Origin: Oreohelix idahoensis
Taxonomy: Eukaryota; Mollusca; Gastropoda; Stylommatophora; Oreohelicidae
Length of the DNA: 64,000 nt
Direction: 5' to 3'
Assembly (NCBI GenBank): GCA_024509875.1
Contig: JAMPIV010014129.1
Location: forward strand, 110,001-174,000
Part shown: positions 1 through 11,537 of the stretch, piece by piece
How positions within the stretch are numbered: the stretch's first letter is position 1
How the letters are laid out: each line of letters starts with the position of its first letter
Program-made: the position numbers and the translations under genes
Notes under the pieces: generated by a model
Database searches by the model: none
What the model was told of the DNA's origin: nothing
What the model saw: only the letters and a program-made list of their open reading frames with translations

Positions 1-1125
1 CATCACATTAAATTTGTAATGTCCTTCACTAATGCTGAAAGCTAACAAAGGTTTAACTTCCTCCTTGACTGGTATTTGGTAATAACCTTTACTCAGGTCA
101 ATCTTGGAAAAAATTCTTGCTTTGCTAAGCTTGGTGAACAACTCAGAAACAGTCTGGAGAGGTTCGGGCTGGAATTCCGTTACAGCGTTTAGTAACCGGT
201 AATCTATACACAGCCGAACTTCCTTATTGGGCTTCTGCAACAGTACTACACTCGAACTGTTAGGAGATGTCGACTCACTGATAATTTCTGCCTGACGCAG
301 CTTGTTTATTTCTCCGCGAAGTGCATCAGCTTTAGCGTACGGAATGGGGTAAACTCTGGTTCGAGCAGGGGTCTCATTTGTTAATTTCATGTCAAATTTG
401 ATGAGATTTGTTCGACCAGGTACGTCCGTTAAGACTGCAGCGTACTGTTTCAGTAGCGCCCTGGTTTCTGCCTGTTGTTCTTCTGAGAGATTGTCGCCGA
501 ATTTGACATCTTTAAAGGATTATGTTTGTTGCAATTGGTACTCCATGCAACTATCATCATCTTCCTCGTCTTCCGTTGCTATGGCGACCGCCAGGAGATG
601 CTCGGAGGACGGCACTGGTCTTTCCAAATGTTTCTTAAGCAGATTTATGTGAAAGACCTTCTCCTTTCCTTTAATGGAGATCTTGTAATTGGTGCGTGAG
701 ATCTTTTTAAGGACCGTAAACGGCCCTTGCCATCCGATGCGAAGTTTGTTTTTTCCGGTTGGAAGTAACAACAAAACTTTCTCCCCTGGTTGGAGTTCTC
801 TCTCTTTTGCAGCTTTATTGTATCTTTTAGCATGTTTTGCGCGTGCTTTCTTAAGGTTGGTTGTAGCTAGATCCCATCCTAGCTGTAGCATTTCCCTGAG
901 CTCAGATACATATTTGCTTGCAGAGACGACTGTCTCGTCAGCCTTTTGGTCTGTCAGGGACTGAAGTAAGGCTTCTAGTGGCCCCTTAATAGGTCTGCCA
1001 AATAAAGGTGTAGCCGGCGGGAAACCCGTAGATGCTTGGGGAACCTCTCTGTAGGCGAATAAGGCAGCAGATATATATAGGTCCCAATCTTCCGGTTTCT
1101 CTTGAGCCAGCTTAAGTAACATCAT
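1..1125 (-). pseudogene. E1 integrase C-terminus and reverse transcriptase N-terminal part
   Basis: From 1125 to 520 the frame covers the end of integrase, including LFAYREVPQ and a GPY/F-type C-terminal module (IGWQGPF, HINLLKKHLER). A stop codon at about 520 interrupts the frame, which then resumes unchanged into reverse transcriptase: VYPIPYAKADALRGEI, LCIDYRLLNAV, and DLSKGYYQIPV near 75-110. The catalytic YxDD motif and RNase H lie outside the window. The position of reverse transcriptase after integrase defines the Gmr1-type order. Confidence 0.85.
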
Positions 1126-1973
1126 GTTGTGGCTGCCATTAAAAAACGCTCCACGAGCCCATTTCCAGCCGGATGGTAGGGACTTGTGTGGATGTGTTTG
1201 GCCATCAAGACCTTAAAGATCTCCTCCATTAACAGGCTACGGAATTGGGATCCATTATCCGTCAAAACTTGTTGAGGGAATCCCAACCGTGTAAAAATTT
1301 GCACGAGGGCTTCTGCGACATGCTTGGAATCCGTGCATGTTAGCAGTATAGCTTCGGCCCACATTGTGCAAGTGTCGACTAATGTCAGGATGAACATGTT
1401 CCTTCTTTTGGTCCTTTCCAGAGGTCCAATGATGTCGACAGCACCCCTTTCGAATGGAGTCCCTACTATTGGCATCTGCCCCATAGGTACTGGGGGTGTC
1501 AAGTGCTTGGGTGCGACACGTTGGCACTGGGCACAGGATTTCACGTACCTGATAATCTCAGAGTTCATTCCCGGCCACCAATAGTGGGTTTTTATTCGCT
1601 GAATAGTGGCGTTTTGTCCCATATGTCCGCTAAAGGGAAGAAAGTGCCCCATTTTTAAGATCTGGCTTCTGTACTGCGTCGGTACTAGGCGCTGGTTATT
1701 CCCTGTATCAATGTCGCCCGTTCTACGATACAATACTCCATCCTTCGAAAAGATGTCTCCGTGGTGTCTGGGGTCCTTAGCCATGGGCAGTTTTCTAAAG
1801 CAGGGTCCTTTTGTTGCGCCTCCTTCAGTTCATTCGGCAACAAATTTGGCGCAGGCTCCTTCTCCTTCTTGGTTTGCCCTCTTGTGGTTACCGCTGCCAC
1901 AATCGGCTCTTTTGGTCTCCCAACAAACACATATCTACATCCCAGGATAACTGGGTAGATAGGATCATCCATT
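1122..1973 (-). pseudogene. E1 protease C-terminus and integrase (N-terminal and core)
   Basis: After the inserted LINE tail the frame resumes with the end of protease (YPVILGCRYVFVG, a flap and helix motif shared with E3), then a linker and an integrase. Integrase features are the HHCC zinc-binding region (CAQCQ), the first catalytic Asp in VDIIGPL, the second in LTDNGSQF, and the Glu in YHPAGNGLVERF. The frame shifts at about 1130, next to a run of A/T, and continues as the following entry. Integration into host DNA would be its role in an active element. Confidence 0.85.
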
Positions 1974-2183
1974 CTTCTTCTTCTTCTTCCGTCCTTAGCC
2001 ACCGACCGTCAAAGCAGTCAGTGGCCATTGCGCCTAGTGGCGTCTTAGGGCAACAGCAGATAGGTTTTCTTTGCCATTGTTTCCCATCACACCTATTGGC
2101 GTCTTTAGGGCAACGGCAAATCAATCCATTTGCTGTTGTTTCCGTAATCGAAGTCACTGGCAAACGGGTGATCAGCCCGTTGG
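1974..2183 (-). mobile_element. LINE 3'-tail insertion inside E1 protease
   Basis: A 210-bp insert is bounded by a 14-bp direct repeat, taggatcatccatt, at 1960-1973 and 2184-2197. On the minus strand it ends in a (GAA)n tail. Its last part matches the final codons and 3' untranslated region of the RTE-type LINE at 13085-13165 (shared core ACTGACTGCTTTGACGGTCG). A second, diverged copy of the GTTGCCCTA-AGACGCCA segment precedes it, so the insert carries a partially duplicated LINE tail. The target duplication and tail show target-primed retrotransposition. Confidence 0.85.
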
Positions 2184-2278
2184 TAGGATCATCCATTATA
2201 GCCGCTTTAATAACACCTCTGACAAAATCAGAGTGTATTTCTACCAGTGCGATAGGAAGCGTCCTGGGTGCGTCACTC

Positions 2279-3673
2279 TTAAAAACTCCACATAGTTTTG
2301 ACGGTGTCCTCTGTCTCCTGACCTGGTTTGACTAGGTGCCTGCCGACAATACAGTCAAAAGATAATCCAGTGTCAAAGAGACAAGTAGTTGAGGTACCGT
2401 TCAAAATTACAGTTCCTCGCGTTGAGGGTCTGTCCCCCTCAGGTTGAGAATCACTGACATTGACTCTTCCTTGCGAGGCTGTATGCAAGCATCCGATGCG
2501 GTTTGGCCCGGTGTGCTTGCCCTGATCAGTCGTCCCTGCTGTAGGGGTCTTTCCTTTGCCTTGACCTTGGTGGCCGCGCTGCCATGTAGACCTGGTGGTT
2601 TGATCTGAATTGTTGTTATTTGGGGGATATCGGGTTTTGTAGAATTTCGATTTCTCTTGGGGAGGTCTCTGGGTATTAGTTTCTCGTTGGTTATAGTGCT
2701 GGGAGGAATTAGAAGAATAGGATGACTGTTCTAGATTTTGTTTTCGAGATGGCTCATCTGTGGGTTTGCGTTTTGTGCTGGGAAGTTCAGCCATTGCATT
2801 TGTATAGCGTTCCGCCTTATTGAGGATGTCCTCAAGCCTGACTGCGCCCTGTTCAGCCAAAAATCTACGGGTTTCGTTTGACAAAGTTGATTTTATCTGT
2901 TCCACAAGAACAAGTTCAAGAATTCCCTCATATGTAAGAGGTAATTCTGATAATTCCAGGCACTTTGTCAAATAGCCCGTGAGACGTGAAGAGAACTGGG
3001 GAAATGTCTCCGTGCTCTCCTTTCGGCTGTTTCTGAACATTTGCAGAAATTTTCGGGCGGTCATCTCAAACCGCTCTAGCAAGGCCTTCTTTAGCATGTC
3101 GTAATCATGTTGGTTGCTTCCCAGCTTTGTATACACATTATACGCATTACCTTTCAGTGCCGTTGAGAGTTTAAGGCACCATCGGGAACTCTCTAATCCA
3201 TACAGATTTGCCAACCTCTCGAATTTCTCTAGGAAAGATTCAATTTTTTCATTAGGGCTAGGGAAAGACTCTAATACAAAAGAAATCGCCATTAACTGGA
3301 GAGATTTAGTGCTGGAGAGATCCGTTGATTGAGACTGGGGTGAAGTCGACTCTCCATTATTGGAAATAGAAGCACCCCGACTCTCTAAAGCCTTAAGCGC
3401 CAATTCGTGCTGTCTCTCCCTCTCTCTCTCTCTTTCCCTCCGAGCTTCCATCTCTGCCTCAATTTTCTTCTGCTCCAATTGACGATCGTCCGCTTCTTTC
3501 CTCTCAGCCTTCTCTCCCTCTTTCTCTTCTTTCTTCACAGCCAATTCTCTCTCTTGCTCCGCGTCATACCTTTCAAGTTCCGTGTTTACAAACAGGTTCG
3601 CGGCATCTCCCTCTAATCCTGTCTCCTTCGCCTCCTGTCTCAACATGGATCTCATCTTAATTCTTTCTGCCAT
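2279..3673 (-). pseudogene. E1 gag plus start of protease
   Basis: The frame encodes 464 residues. Residues 1-20 are a short helical start, about 40-100 are a highly charged Lys/Glu/Arg coiled coil, about 120-290 are the capsid-like gag domain (including LSTALKGNAYNVYTKL and FPQFSSRLTGYL), and about 300-400 are Gln/Asn/Arg-rich. The aspartic protease active site CLFDTG is near residue 432. A CCHC knuckle is not visible where one would be expected. The frame ends shortly after the active site because of a frameshift near 2280, after which the protease continues in another frame to about 2184. The start was chosen as the first Met of the charged N-terminus. Confidence 0.8.
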
Positions 3674-4400
3674 GTCAAAGAACTGGATGCTTCTAAGACT
3701 AGAGTATAAGAAGAAGAAACAAGAAGGGGAAAAAAACTCTAAGCCGCTTACGAGAAAAAACGCAAAATATTAATTACCTGAGATACCTCCTACCTTTTTA
3801 TTAATTTGCTAACTTATCGCTGCTATTATCTGTCAATTAAGACTCTTAATGCAGGCGACTATGCCACATTAAATGGTAAGTCAAACAACTAGAAAAATCT
3901 ACTATTACTTATCGGTAGAGACAAAATATAAAAAAATTTATAAATTATATTTAATTTTAAAATTTCAAGGAGAAAAAAAAATTTCCTTTAAAATAAAATC
4001 TCTTCCACAAAAACTCCGCCCGTCGAAGTCAATTACGAGAAGAGACGTTATTAACTAGACTTTTAAAAAAATCAGAATAAGGCGTCTTTAGCTTAGCTCA
4101 ACTCTGCTAACTTCAAAACCTTTGTGACTGTTTTCACAATCACGCGATCCCAGCAATCTTATAAACAATTTTTTACCAATTTTCTCTGCCAGAGAATAAT
4201 TAAAATAACGAATTTTTTGTTTTCCGTAACTCTCTGCTGCTGTGGAAAGAAACAAATCCTATATTTATTTTGTGTGGTCGACCCCAAGTACTAAAAGCGT
4301 TGTCTAGGGGAAAAATTATTTTCATTTTTATACCCAAACTTCACAAAGACAACTCACTCACACTCTATATAGTGTTTCTAATTTCTAGATCAGACTCAAA

Positions 4401-4418
4401 ATCCCGGAGAGCGACCCA
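4401..4418 (-). other. E1 primer binding site (putative)
   Basis: On the minus strand the sequence TGGGTCGCTCTCCGGG lies five bases inside the putative LTR end. It resembles the E3 site TGGGGTCTCGCTCCAGGG in the same position. The priming tRNA was not identified. Confidence 0.5.
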
Positions 4419-4423
4419 TTTAT

Positions 4424-4864
4424 TGTCGTAAATTTTATTTGAGATAGGTCTTAGAAATAGTGGTCCCGTTAGAGTGAAGAATGATGGTGAAGGCTCTATG
4501 ATAGAAAGGGGTAAGAAATAGATAGTTGATTCACAATGTGTTGGAAAGAGTAAGGACAGTCTCTGAAATCGGGTATTTTCTCCGATTAGCCGATCTTACG
4601 ACAATCTTTTTTTTCCTCAGTAGACTCCTAAATCTCTCCTGGCTAAACAATTGTTGCCAGTTTCCAAACACTCATGTACACACACCAATTTGGTGCTTCA
4701 AACACACAGACGATACGTGAATACAAACTATGTAGAACAAATGTGGGTAATAGGGCGTGGGTCGGCCAACACAGTACTAAAAGTTGTATGGTGTTTATTT
4801 ATCATTTAAACGAAAATCACAACATTTATCATGGTACAGGCAATAATCATAGTTACAGAAAATA
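4424..4864 (-). repeat. Putative E1 5' LTR, partial
   Basis: The LTR edge is placed where TG begins on the plus strand (4424), adjacent to the primer-binding-like site. The partner LTR is outside the window, so the outer end cannot be defined. It may be interrupted by the mariner that begins at about 4865, or may end before it. No open frame is credible here. Confidence 0.4.
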
Positions 4865-6062
4865 CGAGGGAAGGTCAAAAAGTAATGCCTCCTATTTTTT
4901 ATGTATGTAAATACTGCATCGGTGTGCAATTTGAAAATTTAGCAGGATTCCTCAAACACTCTTCTGCACTAGCATTACCAACCTGTTTCAGTAACAGGTG
5001 GCACCACTGTAACAGTTTAAAAATGGCTGCCAAAGACGTTCGGTTAAAACAACGTTATGTCATTGAATTTCTCAATGCTGAAGACGAGACCCCAATTCGC
5101 ATCCACGAACGTTTGAAGAATGTTTATGGAGATTCAACAGTGGGTGTTAGCACTGTCCGACGTTGGGTACATCGTTGTGACGAAGCTGAAGTAGGTCAAT
5201 CCTCAATGGCTGACGCAAAGAGGACTGGCAGTCCGACTACCGCAGTGACTCCACACAACATTCATCGTGTTGATGGCATCATTCGTGGTGACCGTCGGGT
5301 AACACTAGACGAACTTTCTTCCATGTTGTCCATTAGTAAAGGCAGTGTCCAGAACATCATTAAAGACCGTTGGGTTCATTTTTTTTAACCAGAATCCAAG
5401 AGGCGGTCAATGGAATGGCATCACACAACATCGCCGACAAGAAAGAAGTTCAAAAGTTCATCATCTGTAGGGAAAGTTATGGCCTCCGTGTTTTGGGATG
5501 AGAAGGGTGTGATTCTTCTCGACTTCTTGGGACAGGGAAACACGGTAAATGCAGACCGTTACATTGAAACTTTGAAGAAGCTTAGAGGTCGTCTTCGGCG
5601 ACTTTACCCATTAAAAGACCAGAGAACTGCACTACTGTTGCACGATAATGCCACGCCACACATCACTAAACGCATCATTGATGCGATTGCAGAATTTGTC
5701 ACCATTATTACCACATTTTACAGCCCCGATAATTGCACCTTCTGACTTCATCTGTTTGGATCACTGAAAGAAGATTTTCGCGTTCAAGATCACTTTGAGG
5801 ACACCGTTAGAAAAAACGCGCCGTAGAGGCATTTTTTGGGAAAATTTTAACCGGACACACAAATTTTTTACCGCTTCGGGGATGTGCCCTTGTGAGAAGA
5901 TGGACAATGCTACATCTGTAACAAATAACCAGGTCCTACATTGAGAAATAAATTTTAAATTTAACTTGGGGCAACATTTCAATATGGGTATTTAATCTCA
6001 TAACCCTTGCCTATTGAATCCAAAAAATTTAAAGTTACAGGAATTACTTTTTGACCGTCCCT
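4865..6062 (+). mobile_element. Mariner-family DNA transposon, decayed
   Basis: Terminal inverted repeats are seen at 4867-4890 (core GGTCAAAAAGTAAT) and 6038-6062 (the same core inverted, ATTACTTTTTGACC). A TA precedes the left end. The right terminus carries a few extra bases and its exact boundary is uncertain. The element carries one broken transposase gene on the plus strand. Confidence 0.8.
5023..5955 (+). pseudogene. Mariner transposase remnant
   Basis: The frame starts at ATG 5023 (MAAKDVRLKQRYVIEF) with the N-terminal helix-turn-helix pair, then GSVQNIIKDR at about 5340-5370. A large piece is missing directly after this, including the region that normally holds the first catalytic Asp (TGDE). 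A TAA follows FF at about 5386, and the frame continues with MEWHHTTSPTRKKF and LLLHDNATPH (second Asp). The third Asp region (YSPD..) reaches a stop at 5743-5745, after which LFGSLKEDF is still readable. The C-terminal part fades out at about 5955. It cannot make active transposase. Confidence 0.85.
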
Positions 6063-7280
6063 GTTTCTAAATAAAAACAAGAGGGGGGGGGGGGGGGGTA
6101 TTCCCTTTATTTGAAGAGTCTAACCAAATCTTGCATTGTCTTATCGCTTGTATGGACAAAGAAAACCCAGTCCAAAGACAGGTGATTATCAGAAATAGAT
6201 AAATAAAACCAACAGTAACTTAATTTATACTGATAAGAGAGGTTATAATATTAGGTATGGGGGGGGGGGTTAGGAAACAACTCCTATTATTCTCAACTGT
6301 TTTCCCTTTACTAAGCAGATTTAGGGAGGGGAAATAAACAAAGTTAAGAAATCCCACTGAAAGAGAACAATACAAGGAATACAGAAAAAAAGGTATTTAC
6401 CAGGTAAAGCAAATTATAATGTTTGGAAATAAATCTCATTCATTCATGCACACTCGTGATGGCCAACACACATTTTCTCACACACACTTACCGATCGTGG
6501 AATCTGGCACTCCATAGAAAAATACACATACAGTAGTAAGTATTCAATACATGAATGCGTTCTGTTCTTCGGTTTCCAGCCCAAGATTTAACGGGTTTAG
6601 GTGTTTAGCAAAGTGTCCCGAAATCGCTGGAAGGTGAAGCCTTATTGTGTCTCTTTGATTTTATATATAAAGTTTCTATGGGATGGCACGGTCACAGATA
6701 CAAAAGATAGGTATGAGAATGGTGTGGTCTCTTGGATTTTCGCCGCTGATGGTGAAAGAACTTCTTAAGCGTGATGACAAACGACTGACCAGTGAGGTAT
6801 GGTTTTTCCTTTCGGGGTTATTTTTAATTCAATTAAAAACTTATGGACTGTCAGTGTTCAGGACATATATACTCTTTCTCACAGTAGAGCAGTAAAATAA
6901 AATATATCGCTACTGGCAATGTTCTTCTCCAGTTTATCTTTACAGACTTAATTTTATTGATGATTTTTTAAAATGTTCTTGGGTTTGCTTTCTTTCTGGT
7001 AACTTCAGACAGCGGGACCCCAACAGGATCGCCACAAGATTAAATTTAAACTGTTCATCAAATCTCTGGAGGCTTTTTAGAACCGAGTCTGGAGGACTCT
7101 ATATAATTGCTGGGACGCAAAGGTTTATGATCACCCTATGTGGAAAATAGAAAACATGAAATCATACCGCAAAATCGAATAATATTCTAACGCGCGATAA
7201 ATTTACCGTTAAGACTATTATATACACTCGCGTATTCAATTATATATTTAAGAAAACACTTCGCGAGTCTAATGGTTAAA
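6063..7280. other. Aldolase intron 3 sequence, no gene seen
   Basis: This stretch contains a 17-base G run (6083-6099), a shorter G run near 6260 and A/T-rich DNA. I see no exon-like or transposon coding segment. Confidence 0.5.
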
Positions 7281-7281
7281 A

Positions 7282-7378
<97 letters not shown>
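7281..7378. repeat. Compound microsatellite (AC)n(TA)n(GA)n
   Basis: Three dinucleotide arrays are fused: AC at 7281-7300, TA to about 7346 and GA to about 7378. Compound arrays of this type recur at 28427-28591. Confidence 0.95.
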
Positions 7379-7380
<2 letters not shown>

Positions 7381-8354
7381 TTAACTAAATTAATTAGTTA
7401 TAAATTCCTTCGCGACTTTAAAAGTTAATTTAAGCATCTATTATCTTTGGAAATAGTGTTATAGATATATCATTAAGTTTACAACTGGAAACATTTGAGA
7501 TGGGTTTAATTTAATAGATTTAAATTAACACAAAATCCAGTGAAATAAAATGAAAGAACTAGACCACTGATCACTTGAAACTAATATATTATACCGTTAG
7601 CACAGAATGACTTCACTCCAATATAGCCGAAAAACACAGAGGAAATCTAGCAGGATTCAACTATAAGCTAGTGTTTCTGTAAATCTCTGGCAAACGAATG
7701 ATAAATTGCATTCTTCAGTGGTCTCTATATATATTAAATGAAATGAAAGATCGGGGGGACACGTGAAAATGTCACTCCTTTTTTTATATTAAGGAAAATT
7801 CTGGTTCTGCGCCGCCAGACGAAGAGAGAGATGCCGCCCCTGGTTCCCGTATCTCCGTTCACTCCGTCCGCGATTTCAGCGCTCTCCTCTGTTTCGAACT
7901 GAGATGCTAGACGAACGCGGAAACTGCTTTGTCCGTTTTGGGGACCAACACTGCCTTTGATCGTATCCCGCTTAACTCGTTGGATTCTTGCAACGCCCTA
8001 CTGGGCATGGGGGACAGGCAAGGTAGAGAAATAACTGCTTATAATCGCTCTAGAGATTGCGGTAGGCGTCGTTTAACCTCCCCTTTAAGACAAAGAGATG
8101 TCCAGGATGCCCAGATGATAACAGTCTACATATTAATTATCCAACGTGTTGAAAATCCACGTGGAAATACTGCATACTAATTTTCCCAGGTGGTAGAGTT
8201 CCACGTTGACGAAAAAAAATACAACAATATTCAGGGGTACTGATGCTATTCGAGTGTTCGACCATATCATCTAACAATTCAGGGACAGCTGAGTTTCATC
8301 GTCACAACTACAACCCAAAAGCCAGATCCAAACCTCAGAATAGAGGTATCTGAG
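7379..8354. other. Intron sequence with a CpG-rich patch
   Basis: No coding region is supported. A locally GC- and CpG-richer segment at about 7805-7985 stands out from its A/T-rich surroundings. It could belong to an unrecognised repeat or LTR. Confidence 0.4.
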
Positions 8355-8715
8355 GAAGGTGGTTGAAGTAACAAGACGAGACATGGTCCGCAACCAGACG
8401 ATACGTCAAGGCCTAAAATCCCACCCCCTACAGACCCAAGTAGAACAGCCCCAACTAAGATGGTTTGGCCATGTCTGCAGAATGGGAGAAGATCGGCTAC
8501 TACGACAAGCATGGGAAACAAAGAGCCAGGGATCCAGACCACCAGGACGACCCAGAGTCCGCTGGGAGGACAACATTAGACAATCTTTGAAGGACCGAGG
8601 ACTAGAATGGAACCAGGCCAGGAGGAAGACAGCCGATAGGATAGTCTGGCGCTCTCTCTTCCAAACCTCTACACCTCACGGCAGAAGGGGAACGACTAAG
8701 TAAGTAAGTAAGTAA
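8355..8715 (+). pseudogene. Non-LTR retrotransposon 3' end (C-terminus of endonuclease/RT protein)
   Basis: A frame at about 8359-8703 encodes the familiar LINE C-terminal stretch, with LRWFGHVCRM, the GRPRVRWEDNIRQ motif and a DRIVWRSL end. The 5' part is absent, as is typical of 5'-truncated LINE insertions. A (TAAG)n tail at about 8697-8715 follows the stop directly. The plus-strand orientation is antisense to the aldolase gene. Confidence 0.8.
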
Positions 8716-8929
8716 ATCCTAATTCCCGTATACCGCTGAACGTAATGGCAATAGTAATGACATAAACAACTAGCAAAATTAAAATTACACCTTTCAATTA
8801 CAATATCATACGCACAGCCTAAATAATTTCTGCGGAAACACTGCACACAAAAAATGTTATAGACAGTCATTTTGGTGTCAGCCTTTGCGGTCCGCACCCC
8901 CCTAGTGACGCCACTGCTCATGCTCTTCC

Positions 8930-9070
8930 ACCAGTGGTTTCCGTGACAATTTGTTTTACATTATGAGGTTGTCAGCCCTCATTCGTAACCTCATTTTAGT
9001 GGCATTTTTACGATACACCTGATGGCACAGTCGTCGTAATCTTTCTTTTTCTCTTCAGAGTACCCCTCGG
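8930..9070 (-). repeat. Dispersed repeat family R1, copy 1
   Basis: The segment has the same layout as 15330-15490 on this strand and as the inverse of 29815-30050 and 37010-37250. Shared blocks are a GGTGGTTTC start, a TTGTTTTAC run, AACCTCAT and a TTCTTTCTTT-rich end before CCCTCGGGAA. It lies immediately downstream of aldolase exon 3. Confidence 0.6.
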
Positions 9071-9117
9071 GAACTACAAGAGGCAATAGTGTACCAGTAG
9101 TGACACATCAATCTTAC

Positions 9118-9279
9118 CAGATAGGTCGGGGTATCTGTTGAAATCTTCAGGACGCCTCTCCACTTAGCGAAGTGAATGCCACGAGACTTATACTCCTCGC
9201 AACGTTCTTTCAGGCCGTCTAGACCGAGCGTTGTGCATTCTTTATTAGTTCCAGGAATGGTAACTACACCCTTGTCAAC
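9118..9279 (-). CDS. Fructose-bisphosphate aldolase, coding exon 3
   Basis: The acceptor ttttcag ends at 9280, the exon is 162 bases (54 codons, phase 0 at both ends) and a consensus donor GTAAG begins at 9117. It encodes residues 109-162. VDKGVV, GTN, GLDGL, ERC and FAKWR are all family motifs. Lys147 in FAKW corresponds to catalytic Lys146, and Arg149 to Arg148. The usual WRCVLKI reads WRGVLKI. The exon ends just before where AIxENAN would begin in other aldolases. I found no later exon between 1 and 9117, so the Schiff-base lysine (vertebrate Lys229) and C-terminal Tyr must lie outside the window. Confidence 0.93.
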
Positions 9280-9386
9280 CTGAAAATAGTATTGGTGTTG
9301 TTCCATAAGTGTTCTCAAGGGCTACTGATACAAAGTTATGCATCTTTCCAGTTCACCTAGACGTTTAAAACACACCCGCTGTTACC

Positions 9387-9666
9387 ATGGTGAGGCATCA
9401 TCATCACCATCATAATCATCATCACCATCATCATCAACATCATCGTCCCCATCATCATTATCATCACCACAATTATCATCATCGTTATCATCATCATCAC
9501 TACCATCATCATCATCAATATCATCATCATCATCATAACCATCACCATCATCATCATCATCATCATCATCATCATTACCATCATCATCATAACCATTATC
9601 ATCAACATAACCATCACCATCATCTTCATCATCATCACCATCATTATCACCATCATCATCATTTTC
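9387..9666. repeat. (CAT)n microsatellite, about 280 bp
   Basis: Interrupted CAT/CAC triplets run without break. Long histidine-, aspartate- or methionine-rich frames here are artefacts of the repeat. Confidence 0.95.
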
Positions 9667-9681
9667 TTTTGCGCTCCTCAC

Positions 9682-9980
9682 TGTCACGGAATTGCCTCCG
9701 CTGCTTTGCAGTAGTGGTCCAACAGTGCCCAAAACTCAAGAGTATCTAATATGGGTCTTCAAAGGTGTCTACCTTCGCACAAGATTGATCTTGGCAGAGT
9801 TGTAGATAGAAGGATAATGGCGCTTCTATCTCAAGGGAGAGTTCATAAGATATTTCAGAAGTCACGAACAATGCTGCGTTGGGCAGGGCCATTGTTAACT
9901 TATATCTGATCCGCCGCCTAATATGAAGAATTAAGCAATTATTAATTTCAGCTCGGTCAAGCCCAACCCTGATTTACTCA
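9682..9980 (-). repeat. E4 3' LTR
   Basis: This is 299 bp and aligns along its whole length with 11538-11837, with scattered substitutions and small indels. A convincing polypurine tract is not visible beside it. Confidence 0.75.
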
Positions 9981-10109
9981 CTGAGTAGTTTCCATACAAC
10001 CTAGTAAAACAAGACTTTAGGGTTTTATCTTCCCTTTGTGCCTTCTTCAGCTCCGGTATGTTGGGGCTGGCTAGAGATGAGAGCTCAGGGGCCGCTGGGG
10101 TGTTTCCTG

Positions 10110-11214
10110 GGTTCTCTCTCTCTTTTGTGTCGACCTGGATTTATGTGAAGAATCCCCAAGGAAGACATATTTTCTCCCTAAAATGAGCGGCATTGATTTT
10201 CCCCCATACATACCGGGTAGAAACTTCAATTTCCGCCACCGGAAGAATCATGTGCTCTATACTCTTCCGGGGCCCCTGTATTTCTATAGTGTCACCAGTT
10301 TACTGGTGGGCCTTCACCAAAGATAGGCAAACTAGAGCCGAGTATTCTAAACCGGGATCATATAAGCACCGTATGGTTTGCTTACCACCGTTACTTACTC
10401 AGTAATAGAAGGATGACTGGGGTTCTGTTCAAATGCCTGGGGGTCATGGTTCCTTGTTGGTTCCCTGATCAAGCATGCGACATTATAAAGGCCAGTTTTC
10501 GGCCTCTTACGATCCGATGTAAAATAGTGTGTCATTTTTGCACACCTTACACCACCGGCTTCCAGTTCCCTGGGCTGAATTGCTCTGTTTCTGCCTGTGG
10601 GTATTTTGAGAAACACATCATAGGCAGATCCCCTCAGACTCTGGGATAGCTTCATGTTGTACCTCTCCCTCTCCAAGCCATATGCAGCTGCTAAGGATTC
10701 AAACCTAGAGAGGTAGATGTCTATTTCCTCAGAAGCCTCTACATCTAATTGGAAGGAGATCGCACTAGGCGCCACTGCATGAGAGATGTTTCCCAATCAC
10801 TACTTTGAGAACTGCCAGACCCGCCAGTGTTAGAACCAGAATCGACTCTTGTTCCTTCAATTTCTAATTCCTTCAATCTAATGACGTGGGCTCTGTCGGC
10901 CTGTTGCGTCTTTTCTTGGAATGCTCTCTCCTTTTCTCTTTGCTCGGCTTCGTGCTTCCTTTGTTTTTCCTTTTCTTCAGCTTGGCCTTTTCGTGCTCTC
11001 TGGCCATCCTTCTTTCTTCCCTCTCTAAAGCTTTCTCCTCGCGGAGTGCAGCTTTCTCTGCTTCCACCCTGTCTTTTTCCTCTTTCTCTTTTTCTTTCTG
11101 TTCTCGCACCGAAGTAAGAACAAAGTCAGAAAGTTCTTTGGTTGAAAAACCTAGTTCGCGGCCCAGATTAAGGTAAAAGGCGTGAAGGTTTTGGGACTCT
11201 GCCATTCTAAGCAA
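10110..11214 (-). pseudogene. E4 gag and protease remnant
   Basis: The first frame (11214 to about 10873) starts MLRMAESQNLHAFYLNLG and continues into a Lys/Glu/Arg-rich coiled coil. A second frame (10796-10395) carries the capsid-like block with YLSRFESLAAAYGLERERY and LSQSLRGSAYDVF, closely similar to E3. A short MPLILGRKYVFLG segment near 10150-10190 corresponds to the protease C-terminus of E1 and E3. Several frameshifts and stops separate these blocks. No pol sequence remains. Confidence 0.75.
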
Positions 11215-11516
11215 AATGTCTGTTTACAAAGCTACACAAAATAATTGCAATTGCTACTTAACTAGTAAACTCAAAATTACATCACTGAGTTAGAAACACC
11301 ACGTGAACTTCTTATTTAACTTTAACTTTGGTTACAAAAAAAAATTGTTTTACTCTGTCTGATTATTCAAATATTCTTTATAAAATTTACTTTTACTATT
11401 ATTTATGAATGCACCCTATGCTCAGTCTTTCTATAAATACACACTTGGCAATATTCTTTCAGTAAATCTGAAATGTATGACAATCACTTCTAGGGAATAA
11501 CTTGACAGGTTCTATA

Positions 11517-11534
11517 ATCCAGGACGAGTCCCCA
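11517..11534 (-). other. E4 primer binding site (putative)
   Basis: TGGGGACTCGTCC on the minus strand lies a few bases inside the 5' LTR end. It resembles the E1 and E3 sites. The cognate tRNA was not identified. Confidence 0.5.
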
Positions 11535-11537
11535 ATT

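Larger units (their letters stand above)
1..4423 (-). mobile_element. E1: Gmr1-like Ty3/Gypsy element, internal region, cut by window edge
   Basis: The minus strand carries, in order, gag (from 3673), an aspartic protease, integrase and reverse transcriptase, which is still running at position 1. Integrase before reverse transcriptase is the Gmr1 arrangement. The leader between 3674 and 4423 is A/T-rich and ends at a primer-binding-like sequence. The coding region is broken by a frameshift at about 2280, an insertion at 1974-2183, a frameshift near 1130 and a stop at about 520, so this copy is inactive. Its 3' LTR must lie left of the window. Protein-level similarity to E3 is high (for example GEMPIVGTPFER versus GQMPIVGTPFER). 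Confidence 0.88.

Noticed and set aside
1..9117. Fourth aldolase exon within the window
   Set aside because: I looked on the minus strand for segments encoding ENANVLARYASI- and EPEILPDGDH-like sequence outside the transposons and saw none.
9387..9749. His-, Asp- and Met-rich frames of 100-120 codons
   Set aside because: They are translations of a CAT microsatellite on each strand. The same applies to frames at 30896-31200, 31653-32117, 34095-34532, 28347-28720 and 56958-57479.
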